Shown: in pieces, positions 10,583-20,568 of the stretch
Layout: each line of letters begins with the position of its first letter
How positions within the stretch are numbered: position 1 is the stretch's first letter
Assembly (NCBI GenBank): GCA_015501585.1
Contig: JADNRY010000277.1
Location: forward strand, 1-64,000
Source of the DNA: Rhodocollybia butyracea
Lineage: Eukaryota; Basidiomycota; Agaricomycetes; Agaricales; Omphalotaceae
Length of the DNA: 64,000 nt
Direction: 5' to 3'
The notes under the pieces: model-generated
What the model saw: only the letters and a program-made list of their open reading frames with translations
Databases searched by the model: none
Told to the model about the DNA's origin: nothing
Translations under genes and position numbers: made by a program

Positions 10583-11672
10583 TGTTATGACTCGATCAAT
10601 AGTCTCGTCCAAACCTTCACAGTATGTAACTCGGCAGTAAAAATGATAAGAGAAATTAATGAGATTATAGAGCAAGCCTTTCCGTTCGTTGAAACCGCTA
10701 GGCAAAAAATATATACTCAAACAACTAGGCTCAAGTAAAGTTAGTAACTAGTTTGTAATACGAAACTCACAGAAGTTATTATTTGGAGATAGCTCGACAA
10801 ATAATAATAAGATTACCCTTGGAGATGGCTCGACAAGCAGTAATATGAATCAGAACTAATACTCGGAGATGGCTCAACAAGTAGTAGTGAGTGTGGTGTC
10901 TAGTACTCGGAGATAGCTCAACAAGTATAGTGAGTATACTTGAGATAGCTCAACAAGTAATAGTGAGTGTGGTGTCTAGTACTCGGAGATAGCTCAACAA
11001 GTAATAGTGAGTGTGATGTCTAATACTTGGAGATAGCTCAACAAGTAATAGGAAGTTGCAACTCGGAGATAGCTCAACAAGTGGCAATTAAAGAAGTATT
11101 CACTAGGAGATAGCTCAACAGGTGAATGTTAGTGGATACAACTTGGAGTTAGCTCAACAAGATGTATAAATGTGTATTGTAAGCTTGGAGATAGCTCAAC
11201 AATATACAATGAGTTGGTCTGGTGATTCACACAAGTGATAACAGCAAACAAGTGGGGGTTTGGATTTAAGAAAAATAATACGTCTACTGTACATTGGTAA
11301 ATCTAGCCTTCTTATATACTGTTTAATATGTACTAGTTAGGAAATGCTGCGGAATGACTAGTTTTGAGTCATAACTGCGGAAATGCTGTGGATTGATCAG
11401 CCTGACTGCGGATGCTGTGCAATGACTGATGGTGAATCATTTAAGCGGAACCGTGATTGACTGACGTTGAGTCATTCAGTGGAACCGGAATTGAGTAATA
11501 ATGAGTCAATACTGTGTATAAGGGTCTGTGCGGCATTATCTCAAGCGGTGTGAAGAGAAAATAAGTAATGAATGTGTGTAATAAGTGTGAAGTAGGATGT
11601 TAACGATAGTCACCATAGTTGGTTAATAGAAGAAAAAGGTGGGTGCATAGGATGTGGATGTGGGTCATAACA
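10583..11672 (-). repeat. 5' LTR of the gag-only element
   Basis: Second copy of the LTR, 1090 bp, with the same TGTTATGAC..GTCATAACA ends. It is the upstream LTR for the minus-strand gag. The TATA box in element sense is at about 11312-11319. Its direct-repeat block (10797-11215) is shorter by part of one unit than in the 3' LTR. The base immediately inside the LTR (10582 downward) reads TAATAATACGTCCC. That is not a tRNA complement I recognise, so the priming site is unresolved. Confidence 0.9.
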
Positions 11673-11689
11673 CCAATGAACAAAGTAAA

Positions 11690-13500
11690 TTGTATTATAG
11701 AACCCCATTGCCTTCTTCATCCAATATGTCAATGTCAAAATTCACAGGTACTTCGCCATCATCAGGTCCAATATCAATTTCACCACCTTCCTCCTGGTGC
11801 TCCTGCTGCTCCTCATCCCCAGAGGCAATTCTGAGCCATATCCATAATTTTCCCATATATCTATGTCCTGAGTGGCATTCTCATCCTCTGGTTCAAACAT
11901 CTCAGGATCCAGCTCTGGCTCCTCTAAGATGGGTTCTTCATCTTCAACAGACTCCATTGGGTCATTGTCCTGAGTAGGTGCCATATGGTGATGTCCACCC
12001 AAGTGGAGGTCAGGAAAGAGGTGGACTACCATATCACGATCAGCAAAACTGTTGATTGTTAGTGGACATACCAAAATATCAAGACAAATAAAACATACAA
12101 TGCAACATAATACCGACACCAGTCCTCATCAAGGTCTGTTGGTTGCCGAGCAATTGAAGGACCCAAGATCTCAGAGAGGTTCTACCCAATGTAAATGCTG
12201 GGACTAGATAGATGGCTCAGACAACAGACGTAGGATGAATGAAACCAAATGCACATTCCTCATCACTGTCAATAAAGCCAACACAAGGAAGGCGCTTGGC
12301 TTTCCAGCCAAATCTGTACCTGATACAAGTGCAAACCAGCGGACCAAAGAAAGTCCATCTGGCATTCAATCCCATCATAGAGAACATAGGTGTGGTAAAT
12401 ACCAATAGCTTGAGCATACCAGTACAGGTGGTTGTCTTCATCATCTGATGCAAGAACCATGATATCAGAATGGGTACGTGGATTGATACTGTCCTGTGCA
12501 TGGCACATCTCATAAGTGGTGTAGTCAACCTATGCTGTACTGATAATGCAATGTAAGGTGGCCATGGCCAAAGCCTGCATTACAATTTGGGGCGGTGTCT
12601 GCTGTAGCAGAAAGGTGACCCTACATTGCAATGTGGCATATGTCACAGCATGGCTTTTGCAAAATTACTGGATTAGGGAATTTTTTGCTCTGTGTAACAT
12701 AGAGCTGGGTTTGCATGTCACATCACATCTGTTTTAGCTAAATTTGGATATAAAAAAGTCACCATATTGAGCTATAGCTAAAGCGGCACAGTGCTGGTGC
12801 ACATTGATCCGGTCATGTGACCGGCGGATTGCAGTTTTGGACAGCTTCAAAGAAATCAGTGATTTATGGGCCTATTTTGGACATTTCTGGAGTGGTAGCA
12901 AGCCCAAAAAAGGCTATGGACAATGTATTAATATTTGAGCACTGTACCTCGGTAATTTTGCAAAAGCCATGCTGTGACATATGCCACATTGCAATGTAGG
13001 CTCACCTTTCCACTACAGCAGACACCTCCCTAAATTGTAATGCGGGCTCTAGCCATGGCCATCCCACATTGCAATAATGGTACAGCATTGCCTCTTGGCA
13101 TGACTTCAACAAGCCAAGTTATGTGCGCATCTATGAGAAGGATCATACACTGTGCAATACACCATCTCATGAGAGCCTGCTGAAAGAGTGATGGGATGGA
13201 GAGCTGAGAAAACAAGTGTCAAACTCGAGGGCGCAAAGTTTTGATCTTGGAATCCTTTGTGAACAAAGGGGAGCAAGACAGAGAGAAGAGCATAATAAAC
13301 TCAGTGTAACATTGCTCAATCAATGTCCAGGAAAGATGTCCCAGAGGGGTTCCGGACAGCTTCTGACCATTGATGGGCTCGAAATCATCCTCGCTGGGCA
13401 GACCCCAAAATATGTCAGTGGCATGGCCAGGCCCCAAGAACCAAATGAGAGCATGGTGAGGGAGAGTGTGGTTAATGGGCTGCGCATTTAAGAGAATGTT
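11690..13500 (-). pseudogene. Plavaka-like (CACTA-type) DNA transposon protein, C-terminal remnant
   Basis: Minus-strand translation gives, with frame changes, VDYTTYEMCHAQDSINPRTH, then LYWYAQAIGIYHTYV, MDFLW, KAKRLPCVGFIDSDEECAFG, IYLVPAFTLG, SEILGPSIARQPTDLDEDW, RYYV and FADRDMVVHLFPDLHLGGHH. This series (HxYWYA.., MDFLWVRW.., GF.DSDD..AFGF, VHLIPAF..G, DEDWRYYYVN, DRDM) is, as I recall it, the C-terminal block of agaricomycete Plavaka-type transposon proteins. At least three frameshifts break it. A foldback element at 12532-13088 separates it from 13130-13500, which encodes further related-looking sequence (LLNAQPINHTLPHHALIWFL) that I do not recognise. The N-terminal part and any CACTA ends were not found. 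Confidence 0.65.
12532..13088. mobile_element. foldback/MITE with about 135-bp terminal inverted repeats
   Basis: 12532-12668 and 12953-13088 are reverse complements with scattered mismatches. Both contain TGCAATGT, GGCCATGGC, GTGTCTGCTGTAG and CATATGTCACAGCATGGCTT in mirrored order. The 285-bp centre has no coding signal. The repeats split the Plavaka-like frame, so this is an insertion. The 4-mer ATAA stands outside an inner TGCAATGT boundary on both sides (12543-12546, 13074-13077), but the inverted homology continues past it to ATGCTGTAC. The exact end and duplication are therefore uncertain. Superfamily not assigned. Confidence 0.75.
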
Positions 13501-14001
13501 GTGTTCACCATAATGGAACTGGCGCCATAAACGACTTGTTGGGGCCTGTTGGTCAAATTAAGGATGAGTGGTGGGATGGTCGTCATGTTTAGCAATGTGA
13601 CAAAAAGTCCTCCTTGGACATCCGGGTATTGCCTACCTACCAGTCCGTCAAACACCTTGGGTATCACATTTTCCAGAGGCTGGTTGGGGAGGTAAGACTA
13701 ACAGATAAATAGAATAGAAGACAAAGACCTGACCATCGTAGGATAAGTGATTGGTCAAGACTGCATCAGTAAGCAAATGAAATGACCAATTAAGTTGAGA
13801 TGGGAGTACCTACCAGTAAGAGGTAGAATAGAGTCCTGAAAACTTGGCCTCGCTGTAGAACTTGAGCCAAGATTGTCTGTTGTTGGTAATGATGCCACAC
13901 TATAAATAGGAATAATGTACTCACCAATTTGCTCCGAGTTCAATGCAAAGCCAGAGCTACAACATAAAGTTGAGACTCTCTCTGAAAGCAAAGCCATCTG
14001 C
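13500..14001. other. interval with no recognised feature
   Basis: Between the Plavaka-like remnant and the palindrome. Minus-strand frames are broken, and a stretch near 13540-13690 may be a continuation of the transposon protein, but no motif supports it. No repeat of more than local length was noticed. Confidence 0.4.
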
Positions 14002-15011
14002 AGTGGAATAAGATGGTGCAGGAGATATGTCAGTTTACATGTGAAGTGTGTGCAACCTTGAGGAGTGTTTTGGTGGGCTAATTGCAGGTACATGGGGCAG
14101 TGGGAAGAGAAGGGAAGCTGCTGGCTCATGCTGAGTTGGATCTGGTCAAGGACAGCTTGGACATGACCAGGGGCAACTTGGACATGACCAGGGGCAACTT
14201 GGACATGACCAGGGGCAACTTGGACATGACCAAGGTTAGGTTGAACATGACCAAGGTCAACTTGGACATGACCAAGGTTAGGTTGGACATGACCAAGGTC
14301 AACTTGGACATGACCAAGGTCAACTTGGACATGACCAAGGTCAACTTGGACATGACCAAGGTCAACTTGGACATGACCAAGGTCAACTTGGACATGACCA
14401 AGGTCAACTTGGACATGACCAAGGTCAACTTGGACATGACCAAGGTCAACTTGGACATGACCAAGGTCAACTTGGACATGACCAAGGTCAACTTGGACAT
14501 GACCAAGGTCAACTTGGACATGACCAAGATCAGGTTGGGCATGACCAAGGTTAGTTTGGACATGGCCAAGGGCAACTTTGATAATTGGCTAATTTGGTAA
14601 TAAAAACAGCTTTGAGCTCAGCCACTATAGAAATTTAAAAATTTCCTAATATAGTAATTTTTAAAATGCCTTAAATGATGTACAACTTAATCTTGGACAT
14701 GTCCAAACTAACCTTGGTCATGCCCAATCTGATCTTGGTCATGTCCAAGTTGACCTTGGTCATGTCCAAGTTGACCTTGGTCATGTCCAACCTAACCTTG
14801 GTCATGTCCAATCTAACCTTGGTCATGTCCAAGTTGCCCCTGGTCATGTCCAAGCTGTCCTTGGCCGGATCCAACTCAGCATGAGCCAGCAGCTTCCCTT
14901 CTCTTCCCACTGCCCCATGTACAGGCTGCAATTAGCCCACCAAAACACTCCTCAAGGTTGCACACACTTCACATGTAAACTGACATCTCTCCTGCACCAT
15001 CTTATTCCACT
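14002..15011. repeat. large palindrome (foldback element) with 21-bp arrays in both arms
   Basis: The left arm (14002-14590) is mirrored by the right arm (14690-15011). The outer parts pair nearly perfectly: AGTGGAATAAGATGG at the left edge, its complement at the right edge, and both arms encode the shadow peptide MSQQLPFSSHCPMY in opposite senses. The arms run inward into tandem 21-bp units and are joined by an AT-rich centre. The left array has about 20 units and the right about 8. The centre carries ATAAAAACAGCTTTGAGCTC and TTTCCTAATATAGTAATTTT. Close variants of these occur in the arms of elements A and B (31380-31440, 51540-51600, 55865-55930), so it is a related foldback family. No flanking duplication was identified. 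Confidence 0.8.
14153..14580 (+). repeat. 21-bp minisatellite, about 20 units
   Basis: Unit TTGGACATGACCAAGGTCAAC with variants GGGGCAAC and GTTAGG. Because the unit length is divisible by three and lacks stops, it makes open frames on both strands (LDMTKVN / TLVMSKL repeats). These are not evidence of a gene. Expansion differs between the two arms of the palindrome, which suggests copy-number change by slippage or unequal exchange. Confidence 0.9.
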
Positions 15012-15340
15012 CTGGAGGCTGACATCTCTCCCAAAGCATTTTATACTGCTTTCCAAGCATCCCCTACTCCTCCCTCACACCCTCTACTCCCCTCTGTCAC
15101 CCCCACTGCACCCCCTACTCCTACCCTGGAAGTTCCACACCCCTCCTAAGACTAATAAGTTGGGTGACTGAACTGTCATTATCTTTCCTCTGGCCTGACA
15201 AAATTTTAAACAGGTCACAAGTCACAGCTGAAAATGACAAATTGAAAGTTTCATTGTGGCTGTCACAGGTCACACCCCCTGATGAACTGCTTGAAATGGG
15301 ACAGTAGTATAAGTCAGTAATATACAAGAAATCAACTCAC

Positions 15341-16511
15341 TCCAATAGCCACAATTCTTCGTACATCTACCACAAACGCAGGAGATCCAACAATAGAATC
15401 TTTTTTCGACACTTTGATTATGAAGAATTTCATCGGACTTCCTCCAAAGCACACAGGGTAATCAAACCCATTCTGAAGATGTGCACCAGCACAAAGAGCT
15501 TCCCCAAAGTTGTTGGGCATGACTGGGTCGGCATAATGGACCTCACTGCCATCAGCATTAGCCTGCGTAATTTGATTGGCAGGCCTACAGAAAAATCAGA
15601 AAAAGATATTAACAACAAAAGTCAGTTCATACTATTGCCAGACATTGACTTGCTTAATATCTCAGCTTTGACAATCACATACACCTTGTGAAATTACATG
15701 CTTTGCTTGGAGACGCTCTTCTGCAGCCCTAAAAACAAAGGAAAGGAGATAAAAATCCATACCAATGAATTGCTTGGAACTCCTCATTCTATTCATTTAT
15801 GGCAGTAGACGCTGAGGTCAATGGACTTCAAGATGCCAGAACTGCAGTGGCAACATCCTGGATTGATGACATCTGGGAGGATCCAGCTCTAGCTGGTACA
15901 GCGTGTTTACTACCCAAATCAGCACCAGATGTACCCCAGCCCATTGTTGGAGAGAACTTCTTTTCTGGCATATACAAAGAATCAGAGACAGCCCTGGTGA
16001 TCATAGGCGTATCAGGTAACTGAGAAGAAGTATAAACTGGTGCTGATATTGATCCAACAGGGGACAACAAAACAGGCCTCCACAAAAGAGCAAATTTAGG
16101 CCTTGGCCTAAGAGGCGACCCTTTTGAGAACAGTTCCGGCGCAGAAGGAATAACAATTGCTGGCCCAGGATTTTTTGGTTTAACAGGCCGTAAACACCAT
16201 TTTGGTGGGGTTGACAAGCCAACTGGGGACTTGCCGGGAGATGAATCACTTGACAACGGTGTAAACGCAGACAGTGTGGAGAGGCAAAAGGCTTCTATTG
16301 AGCTCAAGGGTTTGTTGGGAGTTTCCGTATCTGCTGCTTCTAGTATTGCGGAAAGCGCTGGCGCTGGTGCTGCAATTGTGCAAAATCCGTGACTATGGCA
16401 GCCAGCAGATTGGTGACCTCGAGAGTGGCTACACAGACGATTACTTGGCCCAGCAGGTGAAGGCAAACAAGAGGTATGCAAACAAGACTGACTGCGTGTC
16501 CGAGTAACCAT
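15341..16511 (-). CDS. spliced gene of unknown function
   Basis: The ATG at 16511 opens MVTRTRSQSC and a long exon to about 15830 that is rich in S, P and A, with no domain I recognise. Two further exons fit GT..AG introns. 15728-15685 encodes RRASPSKACNFTR. 15584-15341 encodes a well-composed stretch with ANADGSEVHYADPVMPNNFG, FDYPVCFGGSPMKFFIIKV and SPAFVVDVRRIVAIG, followed by a GTGAGT donor at 15340. The 3' end downstream of that donor was not resolved. The coding look of the third exon (long, even composition, splice-consistent frame) argues for a real or recently real gene. It could equally be an accessory protein of a DNA transposon, because both neighbours are transposon remnants. Confidence 0.5.
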
Positions 16512-17656
16512 GATTGAAATGATCTTCAACTCAAAAGTTCTCCCCCATGTCTGTATTTAAATGAGCAAAACAAGGCATAAACTTTTGACAGTACTTACCT
16601 GCAAGATAGTTCTGGCCAGAACCAACACTCCGCAATTCCTAGTTTGGGCAGTATTAGGCCTAAAATCGGCCTAAGGCATGTAACCGTACATTTTGACACT
16701 TTGTATGTGTTATACAATGCAATAAGAGAGTTATATGGAGCCCGAGCGTGATAGCTGTTGGCGAGGCAAAGAACTTAACAATAATACTCAGCGAGCCGTG
16801 AAGGTACACCCACAAGCGTAGCCTAGAGCCAAGCTAGCAAGGATACCTGGGCTGCCCGGAGAGGTAACGCTAGATTGTCAATCTAGTTATACCCAAGAGT
16901 GTAGACTCTCTAAACTACAGGACATCTCGAAGCGGGATAAGTACTAAGCCAACGTGTTACTCGAGGGAAGGCATCCCTTGCACTAAGACCCCCAACGAGC
17001 TATGTTAAGATGTGGACTTTACAGTCCGTAACAATGGACCAGAACAATCCCAAGGAAACCGTAGAGATCTATTCGCGGCACTGGTTGCAACCGTGAGGAC
17101 GGTAGAAACATGCTTAGCGGTCCTACGGAAAGCTACGCGCCGGGATAGCCTTGGCAAATCGAAACATTTGATCTTAGAAATCATACACGGAAGGTCTTAT
17201 CTGTTAAAGCTGACTATCGGGAATCACTTGTACATACTCAGCGCAGTTGCTCGAGACTATCATAAGTGGTGTCGTTGGAAAGCTAGATAACAGGCCTTCT
17301 CGAGAGAATGTTAATCACACTCAGGATGGACAGAACTATCCGAGGAATAGAATGAAACTCACCCAAGGGAAACCGGGCGGCAAGTGATCATGAAGCGTAA
17401 AGGTACTCCTGACCCCGGAGAATTGTGGAGTAATCGGAGAAACCTCGCTCGGATCAAAACACTCTAAAACTATGTTGATCCTCACAAAATCATATTTTAC
17501 CTCGGATGTATATCCAAGAATGGACTCTTTCTTTATCGTGTGTACCATATATAGGCTGGAGTTTCCTTTCCGAGCCAGATTCCTCTGTTCCACTCTCTTT
17601 CCGTCTCTCTCCGTATCTGTTTCATCTATTTTTTGTATTAAACTCTCTCTACTCAG
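16512..17656 (+). other. non-coding sequence, probable U3 of gypsy copy 1
   Basis: No gene seen. Around 16680 the sequence changes character and becomes rich in CTCGAG/CCGAGG words that are shared with the gypsy element. TGTTATACAATGC near 16707 would be a plausible LTR start, but no second full LTR exists in the window to confirm it. Confidence 0.4.
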
Positions 17657-17664
17657 TATATAAG
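17657..17664 (+). promoter_or_regulatory. TATA box of gypsy copy 1 LTR
   Basis: TATATAAG in a T/C-rich context. The homology with gypsy copy 2 starts at 17689, about 32 bp downstream, where transcription would be expected to begin. This agrees with the box being used and with 17689 being the R boundary. Confidence 0.5.
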
Positions 17665-18925
17665 CCAGATATATTTATTCAATAAGACAAGTTTCTTGCC
17701 CTCGACTTGACTGCTAAGACCAGTGCTCCGTAGAATGTCCCCACGGGATCAGTAGCGTGACGCCTCCTGACTTGGTTATCTCAAGAAAGTAATAAACTTC
17801 ACGCGCTTCGCAAAGCCCATTTATATCTTGATCGAATTTAAGTGTGTAGAGTTCTCTCGAACTCCAGATCAACTCAAATCTAGTTGCTTCCTTAGAGGGG
17901 ACGGCTTCTAGTAAGGGATTATTTGGCTCCAGAGTGAGGGTTCCTTAGTTGACTTCTTCACGAAGTTAGACAAGCCACTAAGATTGTGGTACGAGTTCCT
18001 AGTGATTAAGTTCACTCACAATATCGTAGCTTGGCCCAGAGTTTGGTCGAGGACTTTATGGCGTCACAGCAGCTAGTGCCAGAGTTTGCCTAGGGTTGTT
18101 GACAAACCTCGAGATTACTATTCTAGCTAGAGCCAGAGTTTGCCTAGGAGAATCTTAGTTTCATTGTATTGGTTTTGGTTTTTGGTTAATTGATTTGGAC
18201 ATACACACCTGGTTCCCTCGTACACTTGTACACCCCAACTAGGCTTCTCTCGACTTAGTTCTAAGAGTTGTCTAAGCGTATTTACCCACGTTAGCGCTAC
18301 AGTCTTGAACCTGGAGCAGTCGCGCGTATACATCCGATATTACAAGACTTTCCCTTGGGGAATCTCTGACAACCCGCCCTCGCTCCCTTACATATTGATA
18401 GTCTGGTTAGGTGCGGTAGTGTTTTTGTTAGGTTGTTTTATAGCACCTTTCGCATACCTACACGTAAATACCCAAATATCTGGAGCCCACCGCGAGGGGT
18501 GGAATCTAATTTTATCGGATTTTACTACAAACCTAGTCCTTGGGTTAGTAGAGTTCATCTTCTTTGTCCTTCGTTTGCTAGTCCACAACATTAGTGATCC
18601 CTTGGATAATACACCTGATTCAGAGTCAACTCTTTCCGGAGTAGGCAAACTTCCTGATCCGGGAACATCTGAATTAAGACGCAGTAAAAGGGTACCTAAA
18701 CCTCGAGAACAATATAATAGTAGCGTCGAGCCCGAACGTCGACCTCCTTTTTCTGTCACTTGAGCAGGATCTAGCACTCCGTCTTCACGCGGATCTAAAC
18801 CAAGCATAGTCCGTGCGACTTCTGAAACAACTCACGTTGCCAAGAAGTCTTTAAAAGGGAAAGCGAAAGCAGATCCCACTGATACTACTCAAGCCAGTTC
18901 AAGTACAAGGGGTGCTCCAGCCCGT

Positions 18926-20568
18926 GTGCAAGACAACTTGACTAGTCAACCTTCATCTTCATCTCTTCCTCGTATTCCCGAGGAAATCTCTCAGTTAGCT
19001 ACAGCAGTTAACCAACTCTCATCTTCTATTTTAAACAATCTTACAATGAGTACTACTACAAGCAATAACAGCCCGGGTTCGAGCGGGAACGCTGGAGGCT
19101 CTAGTGGAAACGCTGGAGGTTCGAGTGGTTCTGGCGGATCTGGTGGTGCAGCTCCCACGGGAATGAATGCTACGGTTGCGCAATTGTTTGGAGACAAAAT
19201 TAAGTTAACACAAGATGAGCTCGATGAATATAACTCAAAGTACCTTCCTAAGCATAGTAAAACGGCGACACTATTTAATAAAGATGATCCGTCTATGTTG
19301 AATGGTTGGATTGAGGATACTACTTGATTCATTGCCGCGGCAAAGATTACCAAGGAAGCAGCGAAAGTGGCATTGGTGTTGGACTGGATGACTTATTCCA
19401 CTCGGGAAGCATACAAGTATCTACCCTCCGTCGCAACTCCTAATTTGCAACAGTTCTTCAGAGATTTATGAGCAATCTTCTCTGAATCGGTAGATAGTGA
19501 GCTTGGTTCACGCCAAGAGCTCAAGATCTTAACCGGGAAGTTCACACCTCTGGACATCGGTAAACATCAAAGGATCATGATGTATAACCGAGAGTTTAAG
19601 AATCTCGCGGATAAGCTGATGAAACCGCCGGCAATCCTTTCCAACGCTGAAGCTGTCAAGGCATATTTTGTGCCCATGAGCGAAAGGTTGTATTTAGCGA
19701 TTTCCGCACGTTTGTCACAGAATGTTACGCATGTTCAGTTGTTGTCTCGTCGCCGTGAAGATCCTTATCTACTTTCAGAAGTCATGGAAGCAGCCGCGAG
19801 TCCCGATTTCAGAAACCTCGATACCTATTACGGTAACGGAGCTTGTCCAACTGGATCTCAAGGTGTTCCTGACTCTGCAGAAACTTATAGTCGAGGTGCA
19901 TTATTGTTCAGACTCTCTCCTCATCTTCCAGAGACCACTCCTGCGGATCCCGTGAAAGTGGAACCTAAGCAGGAAGAAGTGTCAGAAGTTCTCGCGGGAA
20001 TCGCCTCGATTAAAGATACTATTGCTCTGAACAGGAAAGAGACTAATTTAGTCTTGGATGGTCACCAAAAGGCTATCTCCTCGATGATGAGCTTAATGAA
20101 AGATAATATAGAATCCAAACGCTCAGGATACACGTCAACGCAAGTTACTGCGCCGCAGAATACCTCGAAGACCATTCCGGATTGGGGCAGGGTTGTGTTA
20201 TGTGCGGGTCACTAGAACATCGCATGTCAGAGTGCCAATTCTTTAATTCCTACAAGGATAAGGGATGGTTAGTTCCTGACACTACTCCCGGGTCGAAGAA
20301 GTATACTTTGCGCAATGGTACGCCGTTGCCGAGGAACGACCCTAGTGAATCTCGCCCAGAAAAGATTGCAAGGATTGCAAAATCTAAAGGCTGGGGTAAG
20401 GGTGGAACCAATGCATTCTTTGTCAAGGAGGAAGACTACTTGGATACCGAGGAGCAAGAGCCTCACCTCACTTCGTTTTTGGCTTCCATGAAAAAGCTAA
20501 TGGAGGAACATGAGACAAACGGTTGTTATATCGCCGGCTCTGGGGAATCCAAGGAGTCGGGAAACTAA
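18926..20568 (+). pseudogene. gypsy copy 1 gag with CCHC knuckle, broken
   Basis: The frame is open from about 18305 except for TGA stops at 18761, 19325 and 19471. The last two sit where Trp is expected (EDTT-stop-FIAAA and FFRDL-stop-AIFSES), as if TGG became TGA. A Ser/Gly linker repeats the motif SSGNAGG at about 19080-19150. The capsid-like part follows (FTPLDIGKHQRIMMYNREFK). Near 20190 the frame slips by one base to reach a zinc knuckle CVMCGSLEHRMSEC (CX2CX4HX4C). The stretch upstream of 18763 would encode two hydrophobic segments (VWLGAVVFLLGCFIAPFAYL and LVLGLVEFIFFVLRLLV), but it overlaps the leader repeated in copy 2 and may be non-coding. No functional Gag is expected. Confidence 0.8.

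Larger units (their letters stand above)
4570..11672 (-). mobile_element. gag-only LTR retrotransposon (Ty3/gypsy-type Gag, no pol)
   Basis: Two near-identical LTRs (1102 bp and 1090 bp) enclose a 4.9-kb internal region. Both start TGTTATGAC and end GTCATAACA. A polypurine tract lies directly beside the left LTR in minus-strand sense and the Gag start codon lies 30 bp inside the right LTR, so transcription runs right to left. The internal region encodes about 1,120 residues of Gag in two overlapping frames plus a zinc knuckle after an in-frame TGA. The remaining 1.5 kb (7187-5672) shows no protease, RT, RNase H or integrase motif in any frame. This resembles terminal-repeat retrotransposons that keep only GAG and depend on a partner's pol. 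The left flank is LINE sequence and the right flank is Plavaka-like sequence, and no 5-bp duplication is visible. Confidence 0.85.

Noticed and set aside
14082..14600. 172-codon and antisense 149-codon frames with LDMTKVN repeats
   Set aside because: Product of the 21-bp minisatellite on both strands; no gene context.
16707..18300. Exact 5' LTR borders for gypsy copy 1
   Set aside because: No complete partner LTR exists in the window. TGTTATAC near 16707 is only a guess and no primer-binding site was convincing.
18305..18763. Small membrane protein with two hydrophobic segments before gypsy gag
   Set aside because: The stretch overlaps LTR/leader sequence repeated in copy 2 and is cut off from gag by a TGA. 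The hydrophobic composition may come from T-rich non-coding DNA.
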